From NCBI GenBank assembly GCA_946531785.1, contig CAMNAT010000132.1, positions 1 through 6,443 on the forward strand: a DNA stretch of 6,443 nt. Direction: 5' to 3'. The notes below the pieces were generated by a model that searched no databases, was not told where the DNA came from, and was given only the letters and a program-made list of their open reading frames with translations. This document shows positions 1-5,811 of this stretch, piece after piece (position 1 is the stretch's first letter; the number at the start of each line of letters is the position of its first letter). Source of the stretch: an uncultured Oscillospiraceae bacterium (GTDB lineage: Bacteria; Bacillota; Clostridia; UBA1381). Both the position numbers and the translations under genes were made by a program.

Positions 1-1
1 C

Positions 2-91
2 GCGGGCTATGCCGGAGGGATAATGACCGCGGCGATAGACGGGATAAAGACCGCGGAAGCGATACTGGAAGAAGGTAATGGGATTGACTAA
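2..91 (+). CDS. C-terminal end of a probable FAD-dependent dehydrogenase (partial, 5' end outside window)
   Basis: Only the last 29 codons and the TAA stop (89-91) are present. The peptide begins AGYAGGIMTAAIDGIKTAEA and ends GNGID. A Gly-rich G-Y-A-G-G-I segment followed by a helix with the pattern A-A-x-D-G-I-x-x-A-E-A is what is usually seen at the C-terminus of two-dinucleotide-binding flavoproteins, where it closes over the FAD. In clostridia the closest remembered match is the COG2509 group of uncharacterised FAD-dependent dehydrogenases. The catalytic and nucleotide-binding parts lie to the left of the window, so the exact reaction cannot be given. The next gene starts inside this one (14 nt overlap if its ATG at 78 is used), so the two are probably co-transcribed and translationally coupled. 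A flavoprotein C-terminus is fairly safe; the COG2509 assignment is weaker because it rests on a short tail. Confidence 0.6.
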   Translation, partial: AGYAGGIMTAAIDGIKTAEAILEEGNGID

Positions 92-980
92 GGTTATTTT
101 ATCAAAGCGCGCAATGGGTACGCTGTGCATAATCTGTTCGGCATTCTGCTTTGCACTTATGAATCTTTTTGTACGGCTCTCGGGTGATCTGCCGACCTTT
201 GAAAAGAGCTTTTTCAGGAATGCTGTTGCTGCTGTTATCGCGGTCGTTGCGCTCATCAGAAACGGCGAGAGCTTTATGTGGCATAAGGGCTGTCTGTCGG
301 GGCTTATCATCCGCGCAACTGCCGGAACTGTCGGGATATTGTGTAACTTTTATGCGATAGATCATCTTGTGCTTTCAGACGCGTCTATGCTCAATAAGAT
401 GTCACCGTTCTTTGCGGTCATCTTTTCGTATTTTATAATGAAGGAGCGTGTAAATCTTTTTCAAGGGTTGGCGGTCGTAACGGCGTTTATCGGCAGCCTG
501 TTTATAATCAAGCCGACTCCGGGACTGCTTGATCCCGCAAGCCTTGTCGGGCTTCTTGGTGGACTCGGTGCGGGCATTGCATATGCAATGGTGAGGCGGC
601 TCACATCAATGGGTGAGAGGAAGGCGTATATCGTATTCTTCTTCTCATGCTTTTCGTGCCTTGTGACCTTACCGGCGCTGATATTTGATTTTCATCCTAT
701 TTCGTGGATGCAGATGCTGATGCTCATATGCGCGGGTATGAGCGCGGCGGGCGGTCAGTTTTCAATAACCGCGGCTTATTCATATGCGCCGGCGCGCGAG
801 ATCTCGGTGTTTGACTATACCCAGATAATCTTTGCCGCGCTATTGGGCTTCTTCTTTCTCGGGCAGGAGCTGCCTGATATGTGGAGCGTGATAGGTTACA
901 TTATCATCTGCGGCGTGTCTGTAACTATGTTTATCTATAATAATAAAAGGATCAACCGGGGTGCTGCTCATGAACGCTAA
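78..980 (+). CDS. DMT-superfamily (EamA) membrane transporter
   Basis: This is an inner-membrane transporter of the drug/metabolite family, 300 aa, the normal family length. Two EamA repeats are visible, about residues 13-145 and 155-288, each made of about five hydrophobic helices, giving about ten in total. The first repeat ends in the typical K-M-S-P-F-F-A-V-I-F ... K-E-R and F-I-I-K-P pattern (about 107-146). The second has the matching Q-I-I-F-A-A-L-L-G-F ... G-Q-E segment (249-264). The C-terminal tail is basic (NNKRINRG). Family members export amino acids, nucleosides, drugs or other small metabolites; the substrate here is unknown. The start is uncertain. ATG 78 lies only 2 nt after the GGAAGAAGG purine run (67-75), whereas in-frame TTG 84 lies 8 nt after it; ATG 114 has no nearby SD. 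The gene overlaps the flavoprotein upstream and the MATE gene downstream, so it is part of an operon. Confidence 0.9.
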   Translation: MGLTKVILSKRAMGTLCIICSAFCFALMNLFVRLSGDLPTFEKSFFRNAVAAVIAVVALIRNGESFMWHKGCLSGLIIRATAGTVGILCNFYAIDHLVLSDASMLNKMSPFFAVIFSYFIMKERVNLFQGLAVVTAFIGSLFIIKPTPGLLDPASLVGLLGGLGAGIAYAMVRRLTSMGERKAYIVFFFSCFSCLVTLPALIFDFHPISWMQMLMLICAGMSAAGGQFSITAAYSYAPAREISVFDYTQIIFAALLGFFFLGQELPDMWSVIGYIIICGVSVTMFIYNNKRINRGAAHER

Positions 981-2322
981 AACGGTAAACGATTTCGGCA
1001 CGGGCAGCGTAAGCCGGCATATCCTTTCGCAGGCGATACCGCTGACGATAGCCCAGCTTGTTCAGATCCTCTATAATATAACCGACAGGATATACATAGG
1101 CCATCTGCCGGGTACCTCCGGCATGGCGCTCACAGGTATAGGGCTGATCTTCCCGATAGTGACGCTCATAGCCGCCTTTACGACGCTTTTCGGTCAGGGC
1201 GGAGGCTCGCTCTGCTCGATAGCGCGCGGCGCGGGGGATATAAAGCGCGCGGAGAAGATAATGACAAATACATTTGTGATGCTCATTATTTCAGGCGTAA
1301 TACTTACCGCACTATGCTATATTTTTAAAACTCCGGTGCTGTACGCTCTCGGCGCAAGTGAAAATACCTTCGGCTATGCAAATGATTATCTTGATATATA
1401 TCTGATCGGCACTGTGTTTACTATGCTCAGCCTCGGCATGAACTGGTTCATAAATTCAATGGGCTTTGCGCGGTTCGGCATGGTAACGGTGCTTTCTGGC
1501 GCGGTGCTGAATATTGTGCTCGATCCGCTCTTTATATTTGTGTTCGGACTGGGGATAAGAGGCGCGGCGATAGCGACCGTCATAGCGCAGATGGGCTCGA
1601 TGCTCTGGGTGCTTAGCTTTCTGTTCGGAAAAAAGACGATACTGCATATCAGAAAAGAGTATTTAAAGCCCGACAAAAGAGAGCTGCAAAACATCCTTGC
1701 ATTGGGGCTTGCGGGCTTTATCATGAACGGAACAAACTGCCTAGTTCAGGTGGTATGTAATGTTGCGCTTTCGGCGTACGGCGATGTGTATATCGGCATA
1801 ATGACGGTGATAAACTCTATCCGTGAGATCGCGTCACTTCCGGTATCGGGTATAGCGCATGCCGCGCAGCCTGTAATGGGCTATAACTACGGCGCAAGGC
1901 TTTTCGGCAGAGTGAAGGATTGCATAAGGTTCACGCTCGTCTCGGGAACGGTTGTGAGCCTTATCTTCTGGGTATGCGTGATGATATTCCCGCGGTTTTT
2001 CATGTCGCTGTTCACATCTGAGCCGGATATCCTTGATATGGGTCAGCACGCGATGCGGTTGTATTATGCCGCGTTCTTCACGATGATACTGCAATTTACC
2101 GGGCAGAGCACATTCACCGCGATAGGCTACGCAAAGCCGGCGATATTCTTTTCGCTTTTCAGAAAGGCGATCCTTGTCGTGCCGCTTACGCTTATCCTGC
2201 CGCACTTTTTAGGACTGGGCGCATATGGTGTTTTCGCTGCGGAGCCGATATCAAATGTTATCGGCGGCACGGCTTGCTTTGTTACGATGATACATATAGT
2301 ATGGCAGAGGCTAGGCAAATAG
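961..2322 (+). CDS. MATE-family multidrug/metabolite efflux transporter
   Basis: This is a membrane antiporter of the MATE family, 453 aa from GTG 961 or 450 aa from in-frame ATG 970, the usual length for 12 helices. Two MatE halves can be seen, about residues 20-220 and 245-445, joined by a basic stretch (GKKTILHIRKEYLKPDKR, 223-240). The N-terminal helix reads Q-A-I-P-L-T-I-A-Q-L-V-Q-I-L-Y-N-I-T-D-R-I-Y-I-G, and NIVLDPLFIF occurs at 184-193; both resemble the MepA-like branch of bacterial MATE proteins, which use H+ or Na+ gradients to export cationic drugs or metabolites. The second half has Q-P-V-M-G-Y-N-Y-G-A (303-312), a conserved MATE segment. GTG 961 has AAAAGG (945-950) 10 nt upstream; ATG 970 has GGGG (958-961) 8 nt upstream. 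Either start overlaps the DMT gene (stop 978-980), implying coupled translation. The specific substrate cannot be inferred. Confidence 0.93.
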   Translation: MLLMNAKTVNDFGTGSVSRHILSQAIPLTIAQLVQILYNITDRIYIGHLPGTSGMALTGIGLIFPIVTLIAAFTTLFGQGGGSLCSIARGAGDIKRAEKIMTNTFVMLIISGVILTALCYIFKTPVLYALGASENTFGYANDYLDIYLIGTVFTMLSLGMNWFINSMGFARFGMVTVLSGAVLNIVLDPLFIFVFGLGIRGAAIATVIAQMGSMLWVLSFLFGKKTILHIRKEYLKPDKRELQNILALGLAGFIMNGTNCLVQVVCNVALSAYGDVYIGIMTVINSIREIASLPVSGIAHAAQPVMGYNYGARLFGRVKDCIRFTLVSGTVVSLIFWVCVMIFPRFFMSLFTSEPDILDMGQHAMRLYYAAFFTMILQFTGQSTFTAIGYAKPAIFFSLFRKAILVVPLTLILPHFLGLGAYGVFAAEPISNVIGGTACFVTMIHIVWQRLGK

Positions 2323-2369
2323 ACGGCTTTTTTACCATATAAAATATAATAATAGATGTATTTTGTGTG

Positions 2370-2397
2370 AATTATTTATTAATAATTAAATTTTTTT
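2370..2397 (+). terminator. possible weak AU-rich terminator after the MATE gene
   Basis: AATTATT (2370-2376) and AATAATT (2381-2387) form a perfect 7-bp inverted repeat around the loop TATT. It is followed after AAA by seven T residues (2391-2397). The geometry is that of an intrinsic terminator, but the stem contains no G-C pairs and would be weak. It lies 47 nt after the MATE stop and just before the tig promoter, which is where a terminator is expected. In such AT-rich DNA it may also be chance, or may act as an upstream AT-rich element for the promoter. Confidence 0.3.
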
Positions 2398-2407
2398 GAA
2401 AAATGAA

Positions 2408-2436
2408 TTGCAATTTATAAAATGCTGTGTTATAAT
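2408..2436 (+). promoter_or_regulatory. candidate sigma-A promoter P1 for tig-clpP-clpX
   Basis: The -35 box is TTGCAA (2408-2413, 4 of 6 matches to TTGACA), the spacer is 17 nt, and the -10 box is a perfect TATAAT (2431-2436) preceded by TG at the extended -10 position (2428-2429). The predicted transcription start is near 2443, giving an approximately 80-nt leader before tig. The DNA upstream (about 2370-2405) is A/T-tract-rich and could act as an UP element. The -35 box lies inside a perfect 10-bp palindrome, AATTGCAATT (2406-2415). Confidence 0.75.
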
Positions 2437-2462
2437 AAAGCAGATTTTGAAAAATGGGCATT

Positions 2463-2491
2463 TTGTGTATACGGATACTTTAAGCTATAAT
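2463..2491 (+). promoter_or_regulatory. candidate second sigma-A promoter P2 for tig
   Basis: TTGTGT (2463-2468, 3 of 6 matches to TTGACA) is followed by a 17-nt spacer and a perfect TATAAT (2486-2491). The predicted start is near 2498, giving a leader of about 27 nt. The weak -35 box makes it less certain than P1. The predicted start falls in the centre of the inverted repeat at 2490-2507, the layout expected for a repressible promoter. Confidence 0.45.
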
Positions 2492-2507
2492 TTTATGCTC
2501 ATAAAAT
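2490..2507 (+). repeat. perfect 8+8 inverted repeat overlapping P2 -10/start
   Basis: ATTTTATG (2490-2497) and CATAAAAT (2500-2507) are perfect reverse complements separated by CT. As DNA this is an operator-like dyad covering the end of the P2 -10 box and the predicted start. In the longer P1 transcript it could form a 7-bp AU-rich hairpin with loop GCUC, ending 3 nt before the AGGAGG site, so it might influence ribosome access or mRNA stability. The dyad is clear; its function is inference. Confidence 0.55.
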
Positions 2508-2510
2508 ACA

Positions 2511-2516
2511 AGGAGG
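2511..2516 (+). promoter_or_regulatory. tig ribosome binding site
   Basis: A perfect AGGAGG sits 8 nt before ATG 2525. It fixes the tig start and predicts strong translation, as expected for an abundant chaperone. Confidence 0.9.
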
Positions 2517-2524
2517 AAAAATAA

Positions 2525-3811
2525 ATGGCAGTAAAATGCGAGGAAGTTGAGAAGAACTTATCAAAGCTTACATTTGAGGTAAGCGCAGAGGAATTTGATA
2601 AGGCGATAGACAGAGCTTACAATAAGCAGAAGAGCAAGTTCAACATACCCGGTTTCAGAAAGGGTAAGGCTCCGAAGGCTATAGTATATAAGATGTACGG
2701 CAAGGCAGCATTCTATGATGACGCTTTGAACGATCTTCTTCCGGCTGCATATGAGGCAGCGCTCAAGGAGAGCGGACTTGATGTCGTAGCTCGTCCGGAG
2801 TTCGATGTTGAGGAGATCAAGGAAGGCGAGCCGGTAGTATATACAGCACTTGTTACCACAAGACCTGAGGTAAAGCTCGGCGAGTACAAGGGTATAAAGG
2901 TGGATAAAGTTGACTATACTGTATCCGACGAGGATGTTGATAAGGATATCGAGGCAACACAGCAGAAGAATGCAAGACTTGTAAGCGTTGACGACAGACC
3001 GGTACAGAACGGCGATATAGCTGTTATAGACTTTGAGGGCTTTGTTGACGGCGTTGCATTCGATGGCGGCAAGGGTGAGGATTATGAGCTGGAGATCGGC
3101 TCAAACACATTCATCCCGGGCTTCGAGGAGCAGCTTGTCGGCGCGAATGTAGATGATCTTGTGGATGTGAATGTTACATTCCCCGAGGAGTATCACGCAG
3201 AGGAGCTCAAGGGCAAGCCGGCGCTCTTCAAGGTAAAGGTAAATGAGATAAAGGTTCGCGAGCTTCCGGAGATCGATGATGATTTCGCAAGCGAGGTAAG
3301 CGATTTCGATACACTTGCCGAGTACAAGGCTGATGTAAGAAAGCAGCTCGAGGAAAAGGCAAAGGAGAAGGCTGAGGCGGAGATACAGAACGCGGTAGTA
3401 GACAAGGCTATTGAGAATGCCGAGTTCGATGTGCCGGAGGCAATGATAAATAACCAGGTAGACAACATGATAAACGACTTCGCGCAGAACATGGCATATC
3501 AGGGCATGTCGCTTGATATGTATCTGCAGTATACGGGTCAGACTCTCGATCAGATGAAGGAGACCTATCGCGATCAGGCTGTTAAGCAGGTCAATGCGGG
3601 TCTTGTAATAGACGCGATCTCAAAGGCTGAGGGCATAGAGGTAAGCCCTGAGGAGCTTGAACTGCATCTGGTTGACATGTCGAAGAAGTATAACATGGAG
3701 CTTGATAAGCTCAAGGAGCTTATCTCCGAGAACGAGATGGAAGGAATAAAGAAGGAGCTTACATTCCAGAAGACCATTGAGATGCTCGGCAATAACGCTG
3801 TTGTAGAATGA
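2525..3811 (+). CDS. tig: trigger factor, ribosome-associated chaperone/prolyl isomerase
   Basis: Trigger factor binds at the ribosomal exit tunnel and shields nascent chains in the cytoplasm; its middle domain is an FKBP-type peptidyl-prolyl isomerase. The 428-aa length is standard. Three domains are visible: the N-terminal ribosome-binding domain (about 1-112) with the signature GFRKGKAP at 43-50; the FKBP domain (about 155-245) with G-D-I-A-V-I-D-F-E-G-F and FIPGFEEQLVGA at 196-207; and the helical C-terminal substrate cradle (about 250-428), rich in Lys/Glu. The start is fixed by AGGAGG 8 nt upstream. Arg codons are mainly AGA and Lys codons mainly AAG, a more selective usage than in the transporter genes, consistent with high expression. 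It is the first gene of the tig-clpP-clpX unit, 70 nt before clpP, with two candidate promoters upstream. The assignment is secure. Confidence 0.98.
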   Translation: MAVKCEEVEKNLSKLTFEVSAEEFDKAIDRAYNKQKSKFNIPGFRKGKAPKAIVYKMYGKAAFYDDALNDLLPAAYEAALKESGLDVVARPEFDVEEIKEGEPVVYTALVTTRPEVKLGEYKGIKVDKVDYTVSDEDVDKDIEATQQKNARLVSVDDRPVQNGDIAVIDFEGFVDGVAFDGGKGEDYELEIGSNTFIPGFEEQLVGANVDDLVDVNVTFPEEYHAEELKGKPALFKVKVNEIKVRELPEIDDDFASEVSDFDTLAEYKADVRKQLEEKAKEKAEAEIQNAVVDKAIENAEFDVPEAMINNQVDNMINDFAQNMAYQGMSLDMYLQYTGQTLDQMKETYRDQAVKQVNAGLVIDAISKAEGIEVSPEELELHLVDMSKKYNMELDKLKELISENEMEGIKKELTFQKTIEMLGNNAVVE

Positions 3812-3818
3812 TCATGAT

Positions 3819-3846
3819 TCATGCCGATGGGAAACCATCGGCATGA
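3819..3846 (+). other. strong intercistronic hairpin with GAAA tetraloop between tig and clpP
   Basis: CATGCCGATGG (3820-3830) and CCATCGGCATG (3835-3845) are perfect complements around the loop GAAA. The T-A pair 3819/3846 extends the stem to 12 bp, and G-U/A-U pairs may lengthen it further. GNRA loops are very stable. The hairpin begins 7 nt after the tig stop and ends 21 nt before the clpP AGGAGG. It is not followed directly by a T tract: the nearest run, TTTTTT (3862-3867), starts 15 nt later. It therefore does not have the form of a normal intrinsic terminator and is better read as an mRNA processing, stability or partial-attenuation element. Confidence 0.85.
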
Positions 3847-3867
3847 GTTGAATTTAGATAATTTTTT

Positions 3868-3873
3868 AGGAGG
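3868..3873 (+). promoter_or_regulatory. clpP ribosome binding site
   Basis: A perfect AGGAGG lies 8 nt before ATG 3882, directly after a T6 run. It selects the first ATG rather than the in-frame ATG at 3891. Confidence 0.9.
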
Positions 3874-3881
3874 TAACAATT

Positions 3882-4484
3882 ATGCCAACAATGCCATATG
3901 TAATAGAACAGAACAGCCGCGGAGAACGCAGCTATGATATCTATTCAAGACTTTTAGAGGACAGGATAATCTTTTTGGGTGAGGATGTTAATGCCACCAC
4001 ATCAGCGCTTATAGTAGCGCAGATGCTTTTCCTGGAGGCTAAGGATCCGGATAAGGATATCCAGCTTTATATAAACAGCCCCGGCGGCTCGATAACAGCC
4101 GGAATGGCTATCTATGACACGATGAACTATATCAGATGCGATGTTTCGACCATATGCATCGGTATGGCGGCATCGATGGGCGCGTTCTTGCTTGCAGCAG
4201 GCGCCAAGGGAAAGAGATACGCGCTTCCATCAAGCGAGATAATGATCCATCAGCCGCTTATCTCGGGCGGCGGTCTCAGCGGACAGACGACCGATATAAA
4301 GATCTATACCGATCACCTCGTTAAGACCAAGGAGAAGATGAACCGTATATTAGCAGAGCGTACCGGCAAGACATATGAGCAGGTATGCGAGGACACCGAG
4401 CGCGATAACTTCATGACAGCCGAGGAAGCAAAGGCTTACGGCCTTGTTGATGAGGTCATCATTTCGGCTAACGAAAAGAAATAA
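3882..4484 (+). CDS. clpP: ATP-dependent Clp protease proteolytic subunit
   Basis: This is a serine peptidase (family S14) that forms a double heptameric barrel in the cytoplasm and degrades proteins unfolded by ClpX or ClpC-type ATPases. It is 200 aa, close to the usual 193-207. The N-terminus carries [13 protein letters not shown], the conserved axial/body segment; I-N-S-P-G-G-S (64-70) forms the oxyanion region. The catalytic triad is Ser98 in GMAASMGA, His123 in MIHQP, and Asp175 in DTERDNF. Compared with the remembered S. aureus ClpP, three extra residues lie after HQPL (ISGGGLSGQ, 127-135), at the entry to the handle helix, which moves the triad Asp from 172 to 175. There is no long propeptide. 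The gene is 70 nt after tig and 15 nt before clpX, so the protease and its unfoldase are made together. The assignment is secure. Confidence 0.98.
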   Translation: MPTMPYVIEQNSRGERSYDIYSRLLEDRIIFLGEDVNATTSALIVAQMLFLEAKDPDKDIQLYINSPGGSITAGMAIYDTMNYIRCDVSTICIGMAASMGAFLLAAGAKGKRYALPSSEIMIHQPLISGGGLSGQTTDIKIYTDHLVKTKEKMNRILAERTGKTYEQVCEDTERDNFMTAEEAKAYGLVDEVIISANEKK

Positions 4485-4487
4485 TCC

Positions 4488-4491
4488 GGAG
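4488..4491 (+). promoter_or_regulatory. clpX ribosome binding site
   Basis: GGAG within CCGGAGAA lies 8 nt before ATG 4500, in the 15-nt clpP-clpX gap. It is a weaker match to the anti-SD than the AGGAGG of tig and clpP, which suggests lower ClpX synthesis than ClpP from a shared mRNA (inference). Confidence 0.7.
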
Positions 4492-4499
4492 AAATAATC

Positions 4500-5783
4500 A
4501 TGGCAAAAAATACAGAAATGTTTTGCTCCTTCTGCGGCAGACCGGAGTCTATGGCGGGTCCGATGCTGCAGGGACATAATGCCGCTATATGCGTGGATTG
4601 CATAGAGCAGTGCAATGAGCTCATGCGCGCTGATGAGAAAGGAACGGATTTTGCTCTTGAAGGAGAGCTCCCCACACCGCGTGAGATAAAGGAGTTTCTT
4701 GATGAGTATATAATCGGTCAGGAGCGAGCAAAGAAGATACTTTCCGTTGCGGTATATAATCACTATAAGCGTATCAGGCACGAGAATGAGGCGAACGATG
4801 TCGAGCTGCAAAAGAGCAATATTCTTATGGTGGGTCCAACAGGAAGCGGTAAGACCTTCATCGTTCAGAATCTTGCTCGGATACTGAATGTTCCGTTCGC
4901 TATCGCCGACGCTACCTCGCTCACCGAGGCGGGCTATGTAGGCGAGGATGTTGAAAACATCCTATTAAAGCTCATTCAGGCGGCTGACTATGATATAGGT
5001 GCCGCCGAGCACGGCATCATATATATTGATGAGATCGACAAGATCGCAAGGAAGTCTGAAAATGTGTCTATAACCCGTGATGTTTCGGGCGAGGGCGTTC
5101 AGCAGGCGCTTTTGAAGGTGCTTGAAGGAACAGTCGCATCCGTTCCGCCGCAGGGCGGAAGAAAGCACCCGCATCAGGAAATGATAACGATAGATACGAC
5201 GAACATCCTGTTTATCTGCGGCGGCGCGTTCGACGGAATCCATAAGATAGTCCGTGAGAGGACAGGTAAGCAGTCATTGGGCTTCGGCGCTCAGATAGAG
5301 AGCAGACAGGAGCTTGATGAATCCGCGCTTATCCGTCAGATAACTCCGCAGGATCTTCTGAAGTTCGGGCTTATCCCCGAGTTTATCGGAAGACTGCCGG
5401 TGTTCGCGGCGCTTGATAAGCTGGATCGCAACGCGCTCATAACCATACTCACCGAGCCTAAAAATGCTCTTATAAAGCAGTATAAGTCGCTGCTTGGTAT
5501 GGATAAGGTCGAGCTCGAATTTGCGCCTGATGCTGTGGCGGCGATCGCAGATAAGGCGATAGAGCGCAACACGGGCGCGCGCGGACTCAGATCGATAATC
5601 GAGGATTGCATGACCGATGTTATGTTCGATACTCCGTCAGATGAAGATATAGAAAAGGTCGTTATAACCAAGGAGTGTATAACAGAGGATGCAGAGCCCG
5701 TGGTATTCAAAAAGGTAAAAAAGACACTTACAGAGGAGCTTGCGTTCCCGGAGCTTGAAAAGAAAACGGGAACGGGTATATAA
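4500..5783 (+). CDS. clpX: ATP-dependent Clp protease ATP-binding subunit ClpX
   Basis: ClpX is a hexameric AAA+ unfoldase that recognises tagged substrates and threads them into ClpP. At 427 aa it is full length. Visible parts, in order: the N-terminal zinc-binding domain with Cys9, Cys12, Cys31 and Cys34 (C-x2-C-x18-C-x2-C); Walker A GPTGSGKT at 112-119 with Lys118; the pore-1 loop GYVG at 145-148; Walker B I-I-Y-I-D-E at 173-178 (Asp177, Glu178); the pore-2 region DVSGEGVQQ at 194-202; the RKH substrate loop at 221-223; LGF at 260-262, matching the IGF-type ClpP-docking tripeptide; the arginine finger Arg298 in EFIGRLP; and sensor-2 Arg361 in GARGLR. All key residues are present, so an active unfoldase is expected. 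It lies 15 nt after clpP and 25-28 nt before lysA with no terminator in between. The assignment is secure. Confidence 0.98.
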   Translation: MAKNTEMFCSFCGRPESMAGPMLQGHNAAICVDCIEQCNELMRADEKGTDFALEGELPTPREIKEFLDEYIIGQERAKKILSVAVYNHYKRIRHENEANDVELQKSNILMVGPTGSGKTFIVQNLARILNVPFAIADATSLTEAGYVGEDVENILLKLIQAADYDIGAAEHGIIYIDEIDKIARKSENVSITRDVSGEGVQQALLKVLEGTVASVPPQGGRKHPHQEMITIDTTNILFICGGAFDGIHKIVRERTGKQSLGFGAQIESRQELDESALIRQITPQDLLKFGLIPEFIGRLPVFAALDKLDRNALITILTEPKNALIKQYKSLLGMDKVELEFAPDAVAAIADKAIERNTGARGLRSIIEDCMTDVMFDTPSDEDIEKVVITKECITEDAEPVVFKKVKKTLTEELAFPELEKKTGTGI

Positions 5784-5784
5784 G
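5755..5784 (+). promoter_or_regulatory. possible internal promoter for lysA in the clpX 3' end
   Basis: TTGAAA (5755-5760, 5 of 6 matches to TTGACA) is followed by an 18-nt spacer and TATAAG (5779-5784, 5 of 6 matches to TATAAT); an alternative reading uses TATATA (5777-5782) with a 16-nt spacer. The start would be near 5790, giving a leader of about 20 nt. Neither reading has the ideal 17-nt spacer, and the elements lie in coding sequence, so this is a moderate-to-weak candidate. Confidence 0.3.
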
Positions 5785-5811
5785 TAAACGAATTGAAAGG
5801 AAAAATGATTG

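Larger units (their letters stand above)
2323..2524 (+). promoter_or_regulatory. AT-rich intergenic control region before tig
   Basis: This 202-nt stretch is the only sizeable gap between genes in the window and is strongly AT-rich compared with its flanks. It separates the transporter unit from the tig-clpP-clpX unit. I see a possible weak terminator (2370-2397), two tandem candidate promoters (2408-2436 and 2463-2491), short dyads centred near 2410/2411, 2457/2458 and 2498/2499, and the tig ribosome binding site (2511-2516). The 12-nt word TTTTGAAAAATG occurs twice (2394-2405 and 2445-2456), and ATTTTGTGT occurs twice exactly 100 nt apart (2360-2368 and 2460-2468). No CtsR heptad pair (GGTCAAA type) or CIRCE element was recognised. 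No convincing gene is present. Confidence 0.8.

Noticed and set aside
1386..2205. Reverse-strand open frames opposite the MATE gene (1386-1724, 1834-2205)
   Set aside because: The MATE reading frame is intact and conserved throughout; the opposite frames encode no recognisable domains.
2308..2336. Possible terminator at the MATE stop (GGCTTTTTT)
   Set aside because: There is a T run after GGC, but I could not find a complementary upstream arm giving a real stem.
2422..2490. 22-codon + strand open frame (begins MLCYNKADFE) in the tig leader
   Set aside because: Its ATG lies inside the P1 spacer, upstream of the predicted start site, so P1 mRNA would lack it, and no ribosome binding site precedes it.
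2323..2524. CtsR or CIRCE heat-shock operator before tig
   Set aside because: Neither a GGTCAAA-type tandem heptad nor a TTAGCACTC/GAGTGCTAA dyad is present.
3819..3867. Standard Rho-independent terminator after tig
   Set aside because: The hairpin is strong, but the T6 run begins 15 nt after the stem, too far for intrinsic termination, and clpP follows immediately.
3193..3879. Reverse-strand open frames opposite the tig 3' end
   Set aside because: They are Ser/Phe-rich shadows of the Lys/Glu-rich trigger factor C-terminal domain; one simply runs through the tig-clpP hairpin.
4350..4811. 153-codon reverse-strand open frame across the clpP-clpX junction
   Set aside because: It lies opposite two highly conserved genes, its peptide resembles no family I recognise, and it has no convincing ribosome binding site or promoter. 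It is a shadow of the + strand coding.
5784..5811. Lysine riboswitch (L box) before lysA
   Set aside because: The gap is under 30 nt, far too short for the roughly 170-nt L-box aptamer.
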